A stretch of DNA of 64,000 nucleotides. It comes from UBA4132 sp037133675 (GTDB taxonomy: Bacteria; Pseudomonadota; Gammaproteobacteria; Methylococcales; Methylomonadaceae). The position numbers and the translations under genes were made by a program. Positions 50,032 through 59,330 of this stretch are shown here, piece after piece. Every line of letters begins with the position of its first letter. Within the stretch, counting starts at the first letter, position 1. The stretch is taken from NCBI GenBank assembly GCA_037133675.1, contig JBAXNR010000009.1, positions 6,209 to 70,208 of the forward strand, given 5' to 3'. Under the pieces are notes generated by a model. The model saw only the letters and a list, made by a program, of their open reading frames with translations, ran no database searches and had not been told where the DNA came from.

Positions 50032-50840
50032 GCGCATTAACCTTTAGCCTGAAAACCCAACCAGCCCAACGTGTCGATTTATCAACGTTAGTGCCGCATT
50101 TGTTACAAGGTTTAAGCACTGCCGATATTGCCGCCATCGAATTACAAAGCGGCAAAGCCAAACTGCGTGTTGATGAACTATTCACTATCGAAGGCGATGA
50201 CGCACAAAACATCATCATTCAAAACAGCACAGCCAAACTCGATTTTATCGGCAAAGAACTGGAAAACGCCACCATCACCGTTGAAGGCGATGCAGGTGCG
50301 TATTTAGGTATAGGCATGAAATCAGGCACGATAAAAGTTACAGGCAATGCAGGACTGTACGCCGCTTGTGAAATGAAAAACGGCTATCTGGAAATCGCGG
50401 GCAACACAGGCGATTTTTTAGGCGCGGCATTACCCGGCAACAAAATGGGCATGAAAGGTGGCACGATCTTAATCAAAGGCAATGCAGGTGAACGGGTAGG
50501 CGATCACTTACGCCGAGGCACAATTTTAATCGAAGGCAATGCAGGCGATTACTGCGGCTCACGCATGACCGCTGGCACAATCGCCGTCATGGGCAACACA
50601 GGTAAATACTTAGGCTACGCCATGCGCCGAGGCACATTATTACTCTGGAACGCCCCACAACTCTCCGCCAGTTTCAACGACTGCGGCTCACACACGCTGG
50701 CATTCTTACCGATATTATTCGCCTCGTTTAAATCCTTAAACTCCAAATTTGCCGATGCCTCAGTGGCATTTAACCGCGTCCAACGCTATGCGGGGGATAT
50801 GGCGGAAATTGGGCGAGGTGAAGTGTTAGTCAAACTGTAG
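50028..50840 (+). CDS. fhcC: formyltransferase/hydrolase complex subunit C (FwdC-like)
   Basis: A 270-residue protein with the repeated right-handed beta-helix typical of formylmethanofuran dehydrogenase subunit C: successive units such as GTIKVTGNAG, GYLEIAGNTGDFLG, GTILIKGNAGERVG, GTILIEGNAGDYCG and GTIAVMGNTGKYLG (about 100-205). In bacteria it scaffolds the Fhc complex. Overlaps fhcD by ATGA. Its presence indicates H4MPT-dependent formaldehyde oxidation. Confidence 0.96.
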   Translation: MSALTFSLKTQPAQRVDLSTLVPHLLQGLSTADIAAIELQSGKAKLRVDELFTIEGDDAQNIIIQNSTAKLDFIGKELENATITVEGDAGAYLGIGMKSGTIKVTGNAGLYAACEMKNGYLEIAGNTGDFLGAALPGNKMGMKGGTILIKGNAGERVGDHLRRGTILIEGNAGDYCGSRMTAGTIAVMGNTGKYLGYAMRRGTLLLWNAPQLSASFNDCGSHTLAFLPILFASFKSLNSKFADASVAFNRVQRYAGDMAEIGRGEVLVKL

Positions 50841-50867
50841 ACAACAGAATGTTGGGAAATGTCATTC

Positions 50868-50903
50868 GGCGGAATACGCTATTGCTATTCCGCCTTACGA
50901 GTT
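50868..50903. repeat. REP-like palindrome with ACGAGTT tail (copy 1)
   Basis: A 9-bp perfect stem GGCGGAATA (50868-50876 and 50886-50894) around a 9-base loop, followed by TTACGAGTT. It lies 27 bp after fhcC. The same tail follows the palindromes at 52439 and, in shorter form, those near 58.7-59.0 kb. Confidence 0.65.
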
Positions 50904-50953
50904 ATCGCATGATAGAATGGATTTTTGTATCTGCAAGTTAGGGGAGAAAAGTT

Positions 50954-51580
<627 letters not shown>

Positions 51581-51610
51581 AATTTAAACAACAAATCAGC
51601 GGTAGCGAGT

Positions 51611-51889
51611 ATGATTTTAGAAAAAAACATGACTATTTCTTTTTCGGTCAGAGAAGGAATTTTGTTATCTTTAAAAGAGGATACAGAGGAGTTTACCCAA
51701 AATTTACGTTTTTTATCCGCGTTAATGTTGTACCGAAAAAAACGCTTATCGCTAGGCAAAGCGGCAGAGTTAGCAGGTTTTACTAAAATGGATTTTATTT
51801 ATAAATTGCAACTGGAAAAAGAACCGATTTTTGATTTTGACGAACAAGAAATGGCGGCTATTTTTGCGGATACGCGCTTAGTGCCATGA
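51611..51889 (+). CDS. UPF0175 family antitoxin-like protein
   Basis: A 92-residue protein with a short N-terminal strand region and an ALMLYRKKRLSLGKAAELAGFTKMDFIYKL helix-turn-helix segment typical of UPF0175. It overlaps the DUF3368 gene by ATGA; the pair is a recurrent toxin-antitoxin-like module. Start ATG 51611 is used, though ATG 51629 (MTISFSVREG) fits the family start as well. Confidence 0.78.
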   Translation: MILEKNMTISFSVREGILLSLKEDTEEFTQNLRFLSALMLYRKKRLSLGKAAELAGFTKMDFIYKLQLEKEPIFDFDEQEMAAIFADTRLVP

Positions 51890-52362
51890 AAGTTGTGGTG
51901 AATACCACGCCGATTATCTCGTTAGCCGCCATTGGACGTTTGGATATTTTCAAAAGTCTATTTGGAAAAATTATTATTGCCGATGCGGTTTATGCTGAAA
52001 TCAAAGCGAAGCAAGGTTACGGTTATCACGAAGTTGACAGTGATTTTATCGAAGTGCAAGCGATTCAAGGGCAGTTATATAGAGATTTTTTGTTGACTGA
52101 GTTAGATGCTGGAGAAGCGGAGACCATTATTTTAGCGAAAGAGATTGAGGCTGATTTTGTGATTATTGATGAAAATTTAGGCTACAAAATGGCGAATCAT
52201 GTGGGATTAACGGCGTTTCGGACGCTTTCGGTGTTGTTAAGGGCGAAAGAGAAGGGCTTGGTTTTGCAGTTAAAACCTTTGCTGGATGAGATGATTGAGA
52301 AAGGGCGTTGGTATTCGGATTCGGTTTATCGTCAGTTTTTGATTCAAGCTGGGGAGTTGTGA
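51886..52362 (+). CDS. DUF3368 PIN-like toxin
   Basis: A 158-residue PIN-fold protein: VVVNTTPIISLAAIGRLDIF at the start (a VxxxTPxxSL form typical of DUF3368), then ADAVYAEI, LDAGEAETIILAKE and DFVIIDENLGYKMANHVGLT, with the acidic residues needed for metal binding. Members are predicted RNases. Partner of the upstream UPF0175 gene by ATGA overlap. Confidence 0.8.
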   Translation: MKVVVNTTPIISLAAIGRLDIFKSLFGKIIIADAVYAEIKAKQGYGYHEVDSDFIEVQAIQGQLYRDFLLTELDAGEAETIILAKEIEADFVIIDENLGYKMANHVGLTAFRTLSVLLRAKEKGLVLQLKPLLDEMIEKGRWYSDSVYRQFLIQAGEL

Positions 52363-52438
52363 AAATAGACTGGCAATAAAAAACCGCTTTTTGTTTTGGA
52401 AATGGTTTGTAATATTGTGTAGGGTGCATTTGCGATAG

Positions 52439-52472
52439 CGTAATGCGCTAAAGCTATTACGGCTTACGAGTT
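52439..52472. repeat. REP-like palindrome with ACGAGTT tail (copy 2)
   Basis: CGTAAT-N11-ATTACG (52439-52461) followed by CTTACGAGTT. It lies between the DUF3368 gene and the large ATPase gene and shares its tail with the palindrome at 50868. Confidence 0.55.
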
Positions 52473-52505
52473 GATGTCCTGTTTTTTTATTTATGAGGCT
52501 TAGCT

Positions 52506-55500
52506 ATGAACGCAAAAGAGTACAGAAAGTATTTCGCAGATTCTAAAAAAGATACTGACAAATTAAGAGATTTGGACTTTATAGGTTGTTATCAAAAAGA
52601 TTGTAATCAAGAAATAATAAAAAAAGGATTTTTTGAGTTGTATCACGCTCATAAACCAAGTGAAATTGGTTTTATAAGGCAAGCTGTAGATAATGCGGAA
52701 GATGGTCAAGCAATATATGAATTTTTACAAAATGCTGTTGATGCTCATGCGTCTGAATTTTTCATTTTTTATAACGAAGAATATTTTTTAGTCATCAATA
52801 ATGGTAAAAAATTCAAAGAGGATAATATTGAATCCATTTTAAATATGGGGCAAAGTACAAAAGAAAATAGTTCGTCAGACATTGGAAAGTATGGGATAGG
52901 ATTTAAGTTAATTCATAGGCTAGTTGGTGAAAATAATGGATTAGAAGGAATTAAACAATATTGTGGCCCAATACTTTTTTCATGGGATAACAGCTATCTC
53001 AATGACTTTTTAAATAACGAATTGACGAATGTTGATAAACATTGTTGGCTATTTAAAATTTTGTACACGAATTTTCCTTGCGGTGTTGATGAAAAAGTAA
53101 AAGGTGTTGAATACGAAGACATCACACCTTTCCAACAAGATGAATTAGATGAAATGATTACTTTTATTAGCGACTCATTAGGAAAACAATCGTTAAAAGA
53201 AGGGAGTTTATTTTTCTTAAAACTTGGAAAGGGTAAAAGCTCACTTCTGGAAGAAGGAAAAAACACTTTAGAAGATAACGTATCTCACTCTTGTAGTATT
53301 TTTCAGGAGTATCAAAAAAACAATGAGGTGAAATTAAGCAAAATCACTATAAATAATGCTGCTGTACCCATTAAAAATATGGCATCTATTTGCGGAGATG
53401 ATTATATTTTTATGTATTCTAAATCGATCAAAGGCTCACTAGATTTCTTTGAAAAAGGAAAATTGAATAAAAAAGTTTCATTTTTTAAGTATTTTCCAAT
53501 GGAAAGTCAAAAGCACGGTTTAAATTTCATTGTGCATAATGCAGAATTTGAACACCAAACAAATCGGCGCGAATTGCAGGGAATAGATAAAAACAAGGAA
53601 TTACTTACTAAAATTGCCAATGACTTGATAATAAAATTTGAAGAAATAAAAAATCAAGATGAAGAGCGTTATAGAACTATTTTAGTTAATTTGTATTTGT
53701 CTGATTTAGAAAAAGCAGGTGATTCTACTTTTATACAAACAAATTTTACAAGCCCCCTTTTAGCTTATATCAAAAAGAACATACCAATTGCTGATTCTGG
53801 GTTTATCAGTAGTAACACGTTCGTTAAGATAATAGACAGTAAGCTGGACGTAAAACTGAAAAATTATAAGAAGTTTTTTAATTTTGAAAATGCGGATGTA
53901 ATAAGAGAGGCTAAATCTAAATTAGGTCTTCAAGAATGGAATATCATTTATGCTCTGCGAAATGATGATATAGAAGATTGGGTTAAAACATTATCGAAAG
54001 AAGATTACCCTGTATTTATTTACGAGTTAGATAAAAATTTAAAAAAAGAAAACTTCAGTTTTATTTTAGATAAAGAGATATTCAGCTTTGATAATGGCGA
54101 TTTTAAAAATATCAACGAAATAGACAAATCTAGTAATTTTTTTTACAAAGGTTTTTTTGATTCACAATTAGAAAATATACTTGCTAGTCAATTTGGCTTT
54201 CATTTTACCGTTACCAACGTATCAAAATATCCTAAATTACTCAGTTTTTTAAAAGAGAAAAAATTAAATTCTACCTATTTTACTGGTAAGTATAGTTGCG
54301 AAGATGTTGATGTGATTTTGAGTATTTTCAAGAATCCTGAAATGGAAATAAAGGATTTCGCTATTAGGCAAGAAAACGATAAATACATAATTGATGCTAA
54401 ATCAAAGCATATACATATAGAAAATAAAGCATTTAAGGGTTTTTTGGAAACACACGATTTTTCTGGTGTACTTGATAATCTTGCTCTTATTCCAGAACCG
54501 TTTGAGAAAACAGTTTTGAGTTTTCTGGAGTTATCACCTTTCGATGAAGAGATAAAAAAGAAACTTATTAAAAAACAAGTTGACTTTCATAATCTTGTTA
54601 ATTTTATCGAAACGACTGAATTAAAAACAGAGTTTTTGAATAAAATCCAGTTTGTACATTTTGATACCAAAAACAGATATGGTTGCGAGAGTTATGAGCA
54701 TAAAATTCTAAAAATGGCTATTGCTATAGACTACAACATCAAAGATAAAATTATTATTGATGGAAGAAAAATTGATATATCTCTAAAAGAAGAAAAAATT
54801 AACTTTAAGTATGGTAGAGCAAATAATGAAAAAACAAGGTCTTCAAATGTTGAAAATAGTGATTTTGTTGATAAAGTAATTAAGTTTATTTACGATAAAT
54901 TAGAAGAGGAAGTTAAAAGACTATTTGAAATTGAAAAAGAGGACAAAGAAAATGCTTATGAGTTTTTAAAACAACAACGTAGAGATAATAATACTATCAA
55001 TACTTTTCAAAGATTAAAGTTTGTCGTTCATTATTCTTTGGAGCAAAATAAAAATTTATTCATTGAATTTAGTGATGTAAAAATAATAAGCCGTAACACT
55101 CATGAAAATGAAAGCTTTAGTTGTTTATACTCAATTTTAACCAAAAAAACTAATAAACCTTTAGACGATATTCCTGAAATATCTGTTTTAAAAATAAGTA
55201 CAATTTTTAAAACAGCTTTAGCTGAAAGTTATTATATTGCAGACAGTGAATATGCAATTGAAAAAGAAAGTTTGCCTCAAAATTTTAAACCAGAATATAT
55301 TCCTGTTTTTGAAAAAATAGGCTTGGTGATTGATGCGAGGTTAAAAGATATTCGACAACGCATTCTCAAGAATGAATCTGTAAGTTCTGATGATTTGATA
55401 GACCTTACTCAAGAGAAAATAATCAATACCCTAGAGTTTTTATCTAATAAAAACAAAAGCTACACTATTGATAATAGCGATGTTGGTTATAAAAATTTAA

Positions 55501-56186
55501 AACTTCTATTTAAAAGATTAGAACAAAATTATTTTAGCGAAACTGAAATATTTTGTTTGATATTATTAGACACTAAAACCGTTCAAATAAAAAAAATAAA
55601 ACCACACTTTTATATTCGTTCTAATCAGTTGAATAGTGAAAATAAATATTTTAAGTCAAGATTATTAGAAGAAATACAATCAAAAGAGATTATTTATGTC
55701 GATAATTTCATTGATGAAATTCCTCCAGCGTGGGTATTGATTGATAAAAATGATAAAGAAAAACGAGACTTTGAAAATGATTATGCTGAAGAAAAAGATG
55801 TAGCTTTAAGAGCGCAATTTAAGCCTAAAGATGATTTCAGTGATTACAAGGCTGAAATAGGTCTCAGAGGAGAGCTTCTTGTTTACCGTGAACTTTTTAA
55901 TAGATATGGGGTTGACAATGTTACTTGGAATAATAAAGAGGGTGAAAGTTGCGAAAGCTTTGATATTGAGTTGAATGTAAATGGAGAAACGCATTTTATA
56001 GAAGTAAAAACAACAAGCAAATCTCCAAACAGAGAGGATTTACAGTTTATTATGAGTAGTAATCAATTCAACGCTGCAACTCGTTGGGGAAGAGATAAAC
56101 ATTTGATTTTTGTTGTTGGTATAAATGATGCTGAACCAAAACTTTTATATTTCAACTTTAATGATGACTGGCTGAATAGTTTTTAA
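52506..56186 (+). CDS. 1226-residue GHKL (HSP90-like) ATPase with C-terminal DUF3883 nuclease-like domain
   Basis: The N-terminal part is a sacsin/NO-VEIN-like GHKL ATPase domain: E72 and N76/D79 in YEFLQNAVDA (N box), VINNGKKF (98-100, with Asn in place of the usual Asp) and GKYGIGFK (127-134, G2 box). A long Lys/Asn/Ile-rich middle has no recognised domain. The C-terminal 113 residues match DUF3883: RGELLVY (E1123), FDIEL (D1153) and FIEVKTTSK (E1166, K1168), a PD-(D/E)XK-like site. Composition is much more AT-rich than the core genes, a sign of transfer. Large GHKL-DUF3883 proteins lie in defence islands; anti-phage activity is inferred from layout and neighbours. Confidence 0.75.
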   Translation: MNAKEYRKYFADSKKDTDKLRDLDFIGCYQKDCNQEIIKKGFFELYHAHKPSEIGFIRQAVDNAEDGQAIYEFLQNAVDAHASEFFIFYNEEYFLVINNGKKFKEDNIESILNMGQSTKENSSSDIGKYGIGFKLIHRLVGENNGLEGIKQYCGPILFSWDNSYLNDFLNNELTNVDKHCWLFKILYTNFPCGVDEKVKGVEYEDITPFQQDELDEMITFISDSLGKQSLKEGSLFFLKLGKGKSSLLEEGKNTLEDNVSHSCSIFQEYQKNNEVKLSKITINNAAVPIKNMASICGDDYIFMYSKSIKGSLDFFEKGKLNKKVSFFKYFPMESQKHGLNFIVHNAEFEHQTNRRELQGIDKNKELLTKIANDLIIKFEEIKNQDEERYRTILVNLYLSDLEKAGDSTFIQTNFTSPLLAYIKKNIPIADSGFISSNTFVKIIDSKLDVKLKNYKKFFNFENADVIREAKSKLGLQEWNIIYALRNDDIEDWVKTLSKEDYPVFIYELDKNLKKENFSFILDKEIFSFDNGDFKNINEIDKSSNFFYKGFFDSQLENILASQFGFHFTVTNVSKYPKLLSFLKEKKLNSTYFTGKYSCEDVDVILSIFKNPEMEIKDFAIRQENDKYIIDAKSKHIHIENKAFKGFLETHDFSGVLDNLALIPEPFEKTVLSFLELSPFDEEIKKKLIKKQVDFHNLVNFIETTELKTEFLNKIQFVHFDTKNRYGCESYEHKILKMAIAIDYNIKDKIIIDGRKIDISLKEEKINFKYGRANNEKTRSSNVENSDFVDKVIKFIYDKLEEEVKRLFEIEKEDKENAYEFLKQQRRDNNTINTFQRLKFVVHYSLEQNKNLFIEFSDVKIISRNTHENESFSCLYSILTKKTNKPLDDIPEISVLKISTIFKTALAESYYIADSEYAIEKESLPQNFKPEYIPVFEKIGLVIDARLKDIRQRILKNESVSSDDLIDLTQEKIINTLEFLSNKNKSYTIDNSDVGYKNLKLLFKRLEQNYFSETEIFCLILLDTKTVQIKKIKPHFYIRSNQLNSENKYFKSRLLEEIQSKEIIYVDNFIDEIPPAWVLIDKNDKEKRDFENDYAEEKDVALRAQFKPKDDFSDYKAEIGLRGELLVYRELFNRYGVDNVTWNNKEGESCESFDIELNVNGETHFIEVKTTSKSPNREDLQFIMSSNQFNAATRWGRDKHLIFVVGINDAEPKLLYFNFNDDWLNSF

Positions 56187-56291
56187 TTTTTGACGTGAAA
56201 CCGCGTACATTGGATTTGAGAAATGAAACCCAACATTTCCCATCCACGCAACGAGTAACAAAGACAATTGCTTAATATAATGGAGAAAAAC

Positions 56292-56510
56292 ATGACCACC
56301 ATTACAATAGATGACGAATTGATTAATGAAGTAATTTCCGTTAGTCATTATGAGAATGCTCAAGAAGCCGTTATTAATATATTAGCGACTTACTTACAAC
56401 AACATAAAAAACAATCCAATATTACTGAATTATTGGCGATGCCTGATGTTGCTGAATTTGATTTTGAGCCACCACGTTTAACTAACTTTTATCCTGCCGA
56501 TTTATCCTAA
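56292..56510 (+). CDS. VapB-like antitoxin
   Basis: A 72-residue protein starting MTTITIDDELINEVISVSHYENAQEAVINIL, a ribbon-helix-helix start, with a tail EFDFEPPRLTNFYPADLS that would fill the toxin cleft. ATG 56292 is preferred over 56268 because GGAG lies 8 bases upstream and it gives the family start. Its stop overlaps the toxin start by one base (TAATG). Confidence 0.78.
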   Translation: MTTITIDDELINEVISVSHYENAQEAVINILATYLQQHKKQSNITELLAMPDVAEFDFEPPRLTNFYPADLS

Positions 56511-56925
56511 TGTTGTTGCTAGACACAAATGTCGTTTCTGAGCTGAGAAAAGCAAAAACGGGCAAAATAAATCCTAATGTTAAAGTCTGGGCAGAGAGCA
56601 TCTTACCGACCACTCTATTTTTATCAGTGGTGACATTGCTTGAACTGGAGTGGGAATAGGTTTAATCGAGCGGCGAGACGTAGCACAAGCCTCATTACTT
56701 CGTATCTGGCTTAATCATCATGTCTTACCAACTTTCAACGGACGGATTCTTGCTGTTGATACCGCTGTAGCATTATGTTGTGGCAAACTCCATGTACCAG
56801 CCCCGCGTTCAGATCGTGACGCATTGATTGCCGCTACTGCATTAGTTCACAATATGACCGTTGTCACACGCAATGTGGCAGATTTTAAGCCAATGGGTGT
56901 GCAGATACTCAATCCTTGGGAATAA
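56510..56925 (+). pseudogene. frameshifted VapC/FitB-like PIN toxin
   Basis: The frame from ATG 56510 (MLLLDTNVVSELRKAKTG) runs to LLELEWE and a TAG at 56657, while the rest (GIGLIERRDVAQASLLRIWL through ILNPWE) continues in another frame to 56925. A single missing base near 56650 explains this: adding one restores LLELE-x-GIGLIERR, as in intact FitB/VapC proteins. All catalytic Asp/Glu positions survive (LLDTN, SEL, VDTAVA, RSDRDAL) but in two frames. Either a recent inactivation or a sequencing error. The antitoxin is intact. Confidence 0.8.
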
Positions 56926-56944
56926 ATTTTATTCTTCAAGTGAG

Positions 56945-56986
56945 CGCGATAAGATGCGCTAATTTTTATTTTGATAATGGACAGCA
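56945..56986 (+). repeat. left flank repeat of the ATPase-nuclease module
   Basis: This 42-bp stretch is repeated in two parts to the right of the module: its first 19 bp at 58822-58840 and its last 24 bp at 58922-58945. The ATPase gene begins 3 bp after it. Confidence 0.75.
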
Positions 56987-56989
56987 TCA

Positions 56990-58303
56990 GTGGAAATACT
57001 AAAAATAAATAACTTTCTTTGCATTGAAAACGCAGAGATAGAAATTAAACGTATCAATCTTTTTATTGGTGAGCAGGCACAAGGCAAAAGTGTCATTGCT
57101 AAATTGATTTATTTTTTTAAAGAATATCCGTACACGTTAATTGGAAGTATTTATCGTGGTATAACTACTAAAGAGGGGAACGATGCTTTTGTATTAGCTA
57201 AATTTGAAAAAATATTTCCAGCATATACATGGTCAAATACTGAATTTAATATTGAATATTCAAACAAATATTATTCCATTGCTATTTCATGCAAAGATGG
57301 AAAATTGAATTTAAATACCGATTCGATTATCAGAGAGGTCTTTACAGCTTTAAATGAAGCAAGACCATATATTGGTTTAGTTAATAATCAGTTTGTTAAA
57401 ATTATTGGAGATAAAATTGTTTATCAAGGGAGAAATAATTTTATAATGGATGATGATTTTTCATTATTAGATGCTATTTTAGCTGACCAGCTATTTAAAC
57501 AAAAAAATTCTTTTTTAGAAAAAAATATCTATATTCCAGCAGGACGTTCTTTTTTTGCCACATTAGGCAATAATATTTTTTCATTTATTAACTCGGAAAT
57601 TAAAATAGATTACTTTTTGATTTTGTTTGGTAAAACTTATCAAAGTATTAGAGAAGATTACTATTATTGGCGTGAAGAAAACAAGGAAAAGCGTTTAAAA
57701 TATATCATTGAAAAAATTATTGGTGGTCAATCTTTATTTGAAAACGGGCAAGATTGGATTGTTAATCAACGCGGTAAAATTAGTTTAGCCGATGCCTCAT
57801 CTGGACAGCAAGAATCTTTACCTATAATAACAGTGTTATTAAAAAGTCCATATTTTCATCATAGCCACATTAGCAATCATTTTATTATTGAAGAACCCGA
57901 AGCACATTTATTTCCACAAGCTCAAAGTTATATTACGCAATTAATTTCTAACGCATATAATGAAGGCATTGGTTTATCATCAGATATTGATGGACGATTT
58001 AATTCATTTACCATTACAACCCACAGCCCTTATATTTTAACGGCTTTTAACAATTTAATTCAGGCAGGAAATGTTGCACAATCTAAAAACTATCAAAACT
58101 TGGAAGAATTGTATAAAGTTGTTCCAAAAGATGAAATAGTGAATTTTGATGATGTATCGGCTTATTTTGTTGGTAACGGTACTGTTAAATCTATTCTCGA
58201 TGAAGAATTAAAATTAATTGATGCCAGTTTTATTGATAGCGTATCCAGAGATTTTGCCAATGTCTTTGAGAAATTAGTGATAATGGAAGAAAACAATGAC
58301 TAA
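56990..58303 (+). CDS. AAA ATPase (AAA_15/OLD-like, SMC-type) of a two-gene nuclease module
   Basis: A 437-residue ABC/SMC-like ATPase. Start MEILKINNFLCIENAEIEI, Walker A GEQAQGKS (27-34), conserved PAGRSFF (183-189), signature ASSGQQES (269-276), Walker B FIIEEPEAHLFP (298-309) and H-loop THSPY (344-348). There is no TOPRIM or nuclease fused at the C-terminus. The start is GTG 56990. It overlaps the next gene by 8 bp. AT-rich. The design recalls PARIS (AAA ATPase + TOPRIM) and Septu (ATPase + HNH), but with another effector type. A sensor/ATPase role in phage defence is inferred. Confidence 0.8.
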   Translation: MEILKINNFLCIENAEIEIKRINLFIGEQAQGKSVIAKLIYFFKEYPYTLIGSIYRGITTKEGNDAFVLAKFEKIFPAYTWSNTEFNIEYSNKYYSIAISCKDGKLNLNTDSIIREVFTALNEARPYIGLVNNQFVKIIGDKIVYQGRNNFIMDDDFSLLDAILADQLFKQKNSFLEKNIYIPAGRSFFATLGNNIFSFINSEIKIDYFLILFGKTYQSIREDYYYWREENKEKRLKYIIEKIIGGQSLFENGQDWIVNQRGKISLADASSGQQESLPIITVLLKSPYFHHSHISNHFIIEEPEAHLFPQAQSYITQLISNAYNEGIGLSSDIDGRFNSFTITTHSPYILTAFNNLIQAGNVAQSKNYQNLEELYKVVPKDEIVNFDDVSAYFVGNGTVKSILDEELKLIDASFIDSVSRDFANVFEKLVIMEENND

Positions 58304-58736
58304 TTCTTGCATTACTAAAGTTAAGCACACGACTATTATTTTTACCGAAGCTAAATCAAGATTTGAAATTAAAAATCCAAAACAACGAGAAATAGAAAAA
58401 CATCAAGTAGATGATTGTCTTATTAAAGATAAAACCATTAAAAAATGTGATTGGTTAGCAATTGATGTGTTATCAAAACGAGAAATTTATATTGAGCTAA
58501 AAGGTCAGGATGCTGATAGTGATGCAATCGAACAAATTAGCAATTCAGTGGAATTATTATCAAAAGATAAAACAGCCATTAAGTTGGGTTATATCGTTCA
58601 TACTTCATCAAGAAATCCAGAAATGGATACAACTAACCAGAAAATTATAAAGCGATTAAAGAAATCGAATAATTTAATTCTTAGGATTAAAAAAACACCT
58701 CATACTGAGAATATAGAAGATTTAATAGTAGGATAG
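58296..58736 (+). CDS. small PD-(D/E)XK nuclease-like partner of the AAA ATPase
   Basis: A 146-residue protein. CDWLAIDVLSKREIYIELKG holds a D52 ... E67-x-K69 motif typical of PD-(D/E)XK nucleases, followed by the AIEQI helix that often completes the site. The rest is Lys/Ile-rich. Overlaps the ATPase gene by 8 bp, so translation is coupled. Its last codon and stop lie in an 89-bp repeat that is also found downstream, so the gene's 3' end sits exactly at the module border. No named family was recognised. Confidence 0.65.
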   Translation: MTNSCITKVKHTTIIFTEAKSRFEIKNPKQREIEKHQVDDCLIKDKTIKKCDWLAIDVLSKREIYIELKGQDADSDAIEQISNSVELLSKDKTAIKLGYIVHTSSRNPEMDTTNQKIIKRLKKSNNLILRIKKTPHTENIEDLIVG

Positions 58737-58820
58737 GATGGGTTGAGGCACGAAGCCCATCAATCGAGCTAATATTAATCTTTCATAAAATTTCAATACA
58801 CGCTTTATCATCCATCATTA
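58732..58820. repeat. 89-bp direct repeat, copy 1
   Basis: 87 of 89 bases are identical to 58947-59035. The repeat starts with a palindrome, GATGGG-N13-CCCATC (58737-58761), with an ATCGAG tail, and ends in what is, in copy 2, the 3' end of the DUF5615 gene. Confidence 0.85.
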
Positions 58821-58840
58821 ACGCGATAAGATGCGCTAAT

Positions 58841-58921
58841 AGGATGTGCTGAGGTACGAAGCGCATCGTTCGAGTTATGAAGCGAATGATGCTCCTCCTA
58901 TCATCGGCACATCCATTGCAG
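58841..58921. repeat. REP-like palindromic element inserted in the right flank
   Basis: About 81 bp beginning with GGATGTGC and ending near GCACATCC, with inner arms GCATCGTTCG and CGAATGATGC. It interrupts the right copy of the flank repeat that is continuous at 56945-56986. The inner unit GATGTGC...GCGCATC has the GTTCGAGTTA tail of this repeat family. Confidence 0.6.
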
Positions 58922-58946
58922 TTTTTATTTTGATAATGGAGAGCAC

Positions 58947-59035
58947 GATAGGATGGGTTGAGGCACGAAGCCCATCAATCGAGTTAATATTAATCTTTCA
59001 TAAAATTTCAATACACGCTTTATCATCTATCATTA
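58947..59035. repeat. 89-bp direct repeat, copy 2
   Basis: Second copy of the repeat at 58732-58820, with two mismatches. Its last 38 bp are the end of the DUF5615 gene, so this is the original and copy 1 a duplicate. Confidence 0.85.
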
Positions 59036-59330
59036 GTGCTTTCTCTATTGCTTGTTGGTTATCTTGCAATGTTTTGATAGTGGCGGCTTTGGATTGATTG
59101 CCCGTTTTTAACCAGATGATTTTAGGGGGTTGTCCATACAGTACGGTCATGTCGTAATAATCTGCGTCTTTGGTAACAATCACAAAATCATTATCTATGG
59201 CGTATTGTCGAATAGTTTTATCGTCAGACTGCTCTAATCCGACTAATGCGACTTGTGTTGAGTTCGGGTAAAGACCTTGAATAAAAGGCACAATACGCCG
59301 AGATAGGTTTTCATCAAGTAATAACTTCAC
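58998..59330 (-). CDS. DUF5615 PIN-like toxin
   Basis: A 110-residue PIN-like protein: MKLLLDENLSRRIVPFIQ with the first acidic pair, DDKTIRQYAIDNDFVIVTKDADYYDM with the second, and PPKIIWLKTGNQSKAATI, all typical of DUF5615 (Mut7-C-like). A predicted RNase toxin. Starts at GTG 59330, overlapping the DUF433 stop as GTGA, so the two are coupled. Confidence 0.82.
   Translation of the reverse strand: MKLLLDENLSRRIVPFIQGLYPNSTQVALVGLEQSDDKTIRQYAIDNDFVIVTKDADYYDMTVLYGQPPKIIWLKTGNQSKAATIKTLQDNQQAIEKALMIDDKACIEIL

Noticed and set aside
56650..56925. GTG restart as a separate intact gene
   Set aside because: It lacks the PIN N-terminal strand and first Asp, which are in the other frame; a broken VapC explains both parts better.
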